The notes under the pieces: generated by a model | The model's database searches: none | What the model saw: the letters and a program-made list of their open reading frames with translations, nothing else | What the model was told of the DNA's origin: nothing | NCBI RefSeq assembly: GCF_007655135.1 | Contig: NC_045131.1 | Coordinates: 11,764,001-11,828,000, forward strand | Direction: 5' to 3' | DNA: 64,000 bases | Source: Punica granatum | Lineage: Eukaryota; Streptophyta; Magnoliopsida; Myrtales; Lythraceae | Program-made: the position numbers and the translations under genes | Part shown: positions 60,505-64,000 of the stretch, in pieces | Position numbering within the stretch: position 1 is the first letter of the stretch | How the letters are laid out: each line of letters begins with the position of its first letter

Positions 60505-62243
60505 TGGAATCCATAAAGGTAGCTTGTTACTCGAGCATGAGGTTGTATGAGGTTCTGTACATGCCCGCTTGTGCAAATTGCTCTCTTTTTCTTTCTGAAA
60601 AAAGCAAAAAATAAAGCTTCACCCAAAAAAAATAGAAAAAATAAAATAATCGAAGCAATATAATAAGGGAATGCCAACAGAAGGGTCATATGTAGTGACA
60701 TTGTCCAGGCATTCTTATAATTAATATTTGGATGTGGGATGCTTCAGGTGGATTTCGAATTATTCCTATAGTGCAAAAAAAAAAGTTGCCCACATGAACC
60801 GTATTTTATTAGCTAGCCTGGAGACGAACATTTGATGAGGGCAAATTGATGGAAGAATTAGCATCATGATCTTATATATTTGTACTATAGAAATATCAAC
60901 TTCATGGTTTTCTACTATTTATATTATTCTTCGCCGTCTATATTCTGAAGATATATATTATACTTTATTTGTCGGGTTGAGATTCTTGATTGGCATCTTT
61001 TGGGATAATAAAGGAGTTCTAAAATGTCATAATCTCATCTAATCTCTAAAGTTAATTTGCCTGATGATTAAACACGTGCATTTGAATATGCTTCTTGATC
61101 TTCTCCTTTTCCTTTTGACAAATCAAAGGCTTATCGTTAATAAGATATGGCTAGAAAAGCCATATAGAGGCAATGCAACAGTGAATCCGTACAAAAACCG
61201 GGGAGGACGGCACGAATAGGAGTCAAGAGAAAAAGGAACAGAGGGCTTAAATCCAAGCAATAATATCCTGATTTCTATCTATTTGAGATTTAGCCAACCA
61301 ATCAGCTTGTGTGTTTTCTTCTCTGAAAAGTGTCTTTAAACTTAATACAATTAAAAAAAAAAAAAAGAAGAGAGAGATGAATATGTATGAAGATTTGACG
61401 ATATCTTCACTGACCACCTGGGCGGCTCCTTCTTGATCTTCTCTTTTTATCTTTTTTGGTCCTAATGCTTTTTCTTATTCTTTCTTTATTTGGGTTCAAA
61501 AGAGGCTACGAGGCCCAATGGGCTTTCCTGGTTTGGGCCCCAAGTGTTCGATAAACCTCTTTATTTTATTTTTATTTTTTTCCATTTGTGTGACGGTCAT
61601 GTGAACTTAAGTCTAACCTATCACGCACCAAATTGGTTCGAATCGACTAATAATGGCGGACTTAGCACGTTCATAGGACTTCTACTTCCAACAACCTCTC
61701 AATAAGACTTGATCTCAAAATTTCGAGAAGATGAGTAAACTATCTTAAACTCTTTTAATATTTGGGTCAGCCTTTTTTGCGCAATAAGTGATGAAATTTT
61801 TTTTTATATTTCTTGAGTTTCATAAAATCGTAAGGAAGAAATTGGATGGTTTAGTCCCCAAATGCTATACATAAGTTTGTTAATGAACATCCTTTCTTCA
61901 AAATCCATGAACCCGATTGGTTTTGAAATCTCGACGTTGAGTTCTATATGTATCCGTTCACGGACATTAGTTAAATATCTATATGTATCCTCAAAATAAT
62001 AATCCATATTAATTTGCTTCAAGTTTGTTCGACAATTTTTGGAAAATACTCACAAACGTTACACTTTGATAATAAAGCAAATTTCTCAGGAGCACAGCGA
62101 TTTTCCCCTAGAACCGGTAAGTATCCTGCGACGGTATACTAAAACTAAATATTTTCTTCACGGCCTCACACATTTAGAATATACTAATCAGATTTTCACG
62201 TGCACTGCACATGTATGCATCTCTAAAAGTTATTTCAACTATA
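60505..62243. other. Intergenic AT-rich DNA
   Basis: No gene supported. Short open frames carry no domains. An A-run at about 61351-61365 and T-rich tracts are the only notable local features. Confidence 0.55.
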
Positions 62244-62253
62244 TATTTTTTTT

Positions 62254-62550
62254 TGTTGAATAAAGACTGGGAGGGGGAGACCAAGGTAACAACCCCCTCT
62301 GGAGATCAGAGGAGCTTCTCAATTGCCATGGAATATTCCATTTGTCCGAATGGGTAAAGGGCTTGGTGGGACATCATCTCACCTAAGTCACCATAACCTC
62401 ACCAAAATACACAGTGAACCAGAACAGCTCTCATAGGGTTGAGAACAATGATCTACCATCGCAAACGCTTTCGTATTTAAGTCGAGTTTCGATCTCTTGA
62501 CCTCCCTTTTGAAAGACAAAGCTTGCTCCACTGGCTATCACCTTAGTGGT
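62254..62550 (-). mobile_element. tRNA-derived SINE, second family member
   Basis: On the minus strand the element starts near 62550 with an A-box-like 'ggtgatagccagtggagc' and, about 35 bases on, a B-box-like 'agagatcgaaactcg', and ends in an A-tail (plus-strand T-run about 62244-62254). Flanks 'aactatatat' (from 62237) and 'aactataaat' (from 62551) look like an imperfect target duplication. The layout parallels the SINE at 21248-21563, though the sequences have diverged. Confidence 0.7.
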
Positions 62551-62589
62551 AACTATAAATTTTTATTTAGATTATCGTTATATTAATTA

Positions 62590-62932
62590 GGGGTATTTAC
62601 CTAAAATGACCCATGGTTTGCCCGTTTTGTCAAATCTATCATATACTTTTTTTTGTCAAATTTATCCCATGGTTTACTTTTGCATCAAATCTATCCCGGC
62701 GTTATCTTTTCCGTTGATATCTAACAGGCGTGCTGACATGGCGCCTACGTGGCAAGTGTGGTCCACTATCTCTCCACGTGCCACGTCAGCACGACCGTTA
62801 GATGTTGACAGAAAAGATAACGCCGGGATAGACTTGATGCAAAAAGTAAACCATGGGATAGATTTGACAAAAAAAAGCATGGAATAGATTTGACAAAACA
62901 ACAAACCATGGACTATTTTAGGTAAAAACCCC
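62590..62932. mobile_element. Mutator-like MITE, near-complete palindrome, 9-bp target duplication
   Basis: 343 bases. Ends are GGGGTATTTACCTAAAAT and, on the other strand, GGGGTTTTTACCTAAAAT. The arms stay complementary almost to the centre: 'ccatggttt', 'gatgcaaaa/gcatcaaat', 'ggataga', 'cgttatcttttc' and 'tgccacgtcagc' all recur inverted. Perfect 9-bp copies of tattaatta flank it at 62581-62589 and 62933-62941. A 9-bp duplication with long inverted repeats is the mark of Mutator-superfamily insertion. Non-coding. Confidence 0.92.
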
Positions 62933-62941
62933 TATTAATTA

Positions 62942-64000
62942 ATTGTCCTCCGTTCAAATTATTTTACTATTACATAACTAATACATGAGTATGCGTATGA
63001 CATATAACTTAAATCTTTAAGTTTATTTTAGCTTATAATGCTTTTTTTTCTTATAATTGACTTAATTGCTAGACTTGGGATTCATTGGTAGCCTTGTAAC
63101 AACTTCAGTACTTGTATTATGTTTATTTGACGCTTCGATCAAAATGCTCCAATGAGTGCAGTTAACGCCTCAGTGGCTATTTAGGCCTTATTTGTTAAAT
63201 GAGTAATTTTTTAAATTCCACTCTAGTTTAACTTCACTTATATTCAATTCAACAACATAAAAAAAAATTTTCTTTAATTTTTTAAATCTAAACATTTTTA
63301 AACCCTCACATCACCTGAACACAAAGAGATAGACAATAAAAGTTACCTGAGTATAAAGACAAACTTTTGCTTAACAAAATCTTCGTCTTCCATAGTGCTC
63401 ATTTGAGACTTCTCTTGATGATCACTTCACTGCAACCTGAAGAGGATGAGCTATTGCACTTGAGTAGAGAGAATGCAGAGATTGAAAGGAGGCAGAGGAA
63501 GAAGACGAAAGGTCTTGAAATGAGCGGGAAAAGGGAAGGGGAAAAGATTATATCAGCAACCTTAGGATGTAACCGATGTAACAAACATCATTTAATTTGG
63601 GGAGTTATATCAATTTGCCCAGCCGTTACATTAGTTCAGTCCCTCATCAACTTAACGATGTTTTAATGCCGTCTACTCCTTTGCCACAAAGGAAACATCT
63701 GCTATTTGAGGGATCAGACATATGTCACTAGGGATGACTCTGATGTCATGCCAAAACACAGGGACTTGTGATGCACCAGTGAATGACTAAATTGATGTAA
63801 CAATGACCAAATTGATGTAGCAGTTCAAAATTGAAGGATCTTTTTGATGTAACTAAAACCCGATGGACTAAATTGATGCAAATCTCGAAAGTCATGGACT
63901 AGATTGCCTATTTACTCTCATAATAATAATAATTATAATAATTATTTATTATTATTATTATCAATAATAATAATAATAAAGTTATATATAAGCTTACTAA
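62942..64000. other. Right flank with transposon-like tail and AAT repeats
   Basis: No gene supported. At about 63760-63915 a phrase like 'ctaaattgatg(t/c)aa' recurs four times, ending in 'gactagattgcctatttact'; such text is common at ends of plant MULE-like elements, but the other end was not found. A self-complementary AAT/ATT microsatellite occupies about 63918-63980. A 99-codon frame at 63367-63666 has no recognised domain. Confidence 0.45.

Noticed and set aside
63918..63980. Repeated AAT/ATT units considered as a possible array
   Set aside because: Simple microsatellite with no spacers; not a CRISPR-like array, which would not be expected in a plant.
1..64000. tRNA genes suggested by B-box-like words (for example near 21500, 23575, 62490)
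   Set aside because: None folds by eye into a full cloverleaf with acceptor stem; the better ones are SINE heads.

Overview
This is a piece of a flowering-plant nuclear genome, almost certainly a eudicot. Genes are interrupted by AT-rich spliceosomal introns with GT-AG borders, and leaders are CT-rich. Products are plant-specific (a PUCHI-type ERF factor, a chloroplast Obg GTPase, TONNEAU2, a CC-type glutaredoxin), and the intergenic DNA is filled with plant transposons. The genus cannot be read from the sequence.

Six host genes are present. Left to right: a five-finger CCCH zinc-finger protein (+, 4334-7995); a PUCHI/FZP-like AP2/ERF transcription factor (-, 10086-11096); a plastid Obg GTPase, OBGC/CPSAR1 (-, 26270-29516); the PP2A B'' regulatory subunit TON2/FASS (+, 31508-36325); a kelch-repeat coiled-coil protein (-, 37338-42688); and a CC-type glutaredoxin (-, 47861-48169). 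I rebuilt exon structures by hand from splice sites and reading phase; all four multi-exon genes close in frame (424, 695, 478 and 716 aa). The same six families occur in this order at Arabidopsis At5g18550 to At5g18600 (from memory), so this looks like a conserved collinear block. The genes do not form one pathway; they are linked by ancestry.

The spaces between genes are expanded by repeats. About 15 kb of AT-rich DNA separates the PUCHI-like gene from OBGC and holds a long-terminal-inverted-repeat element and a full tRNA-derived SINE with a 15-bp target duplication. Further fold-back elements lie at 43.3-43.8 kb (upstream of the kelch gene), 46.05-46.55 kb and 62.59-62.93 kb; the last has a perfect 9-bp target duplication.

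The most striking structure is a nested insertion at 53035-60504. A short Ty3/gypsy-type LTR element (about 0.5-kb LTRs, gag remnant only, 5-bp target duplication GATCG) carries a complete 5.08-kb CACTA (En/Spm) DNA transposon only seven bases inside one LTR, flanked by a 3-bp duplication GCA. The CACTA element encodes a spliced Ptta/En/Spm-type protein, but I see no TNP2-type transposase, so it is probably non-autonomous. I found no CRISPR array, operon, rRNA or tRNA gene, and nothing I would call a new biological system.
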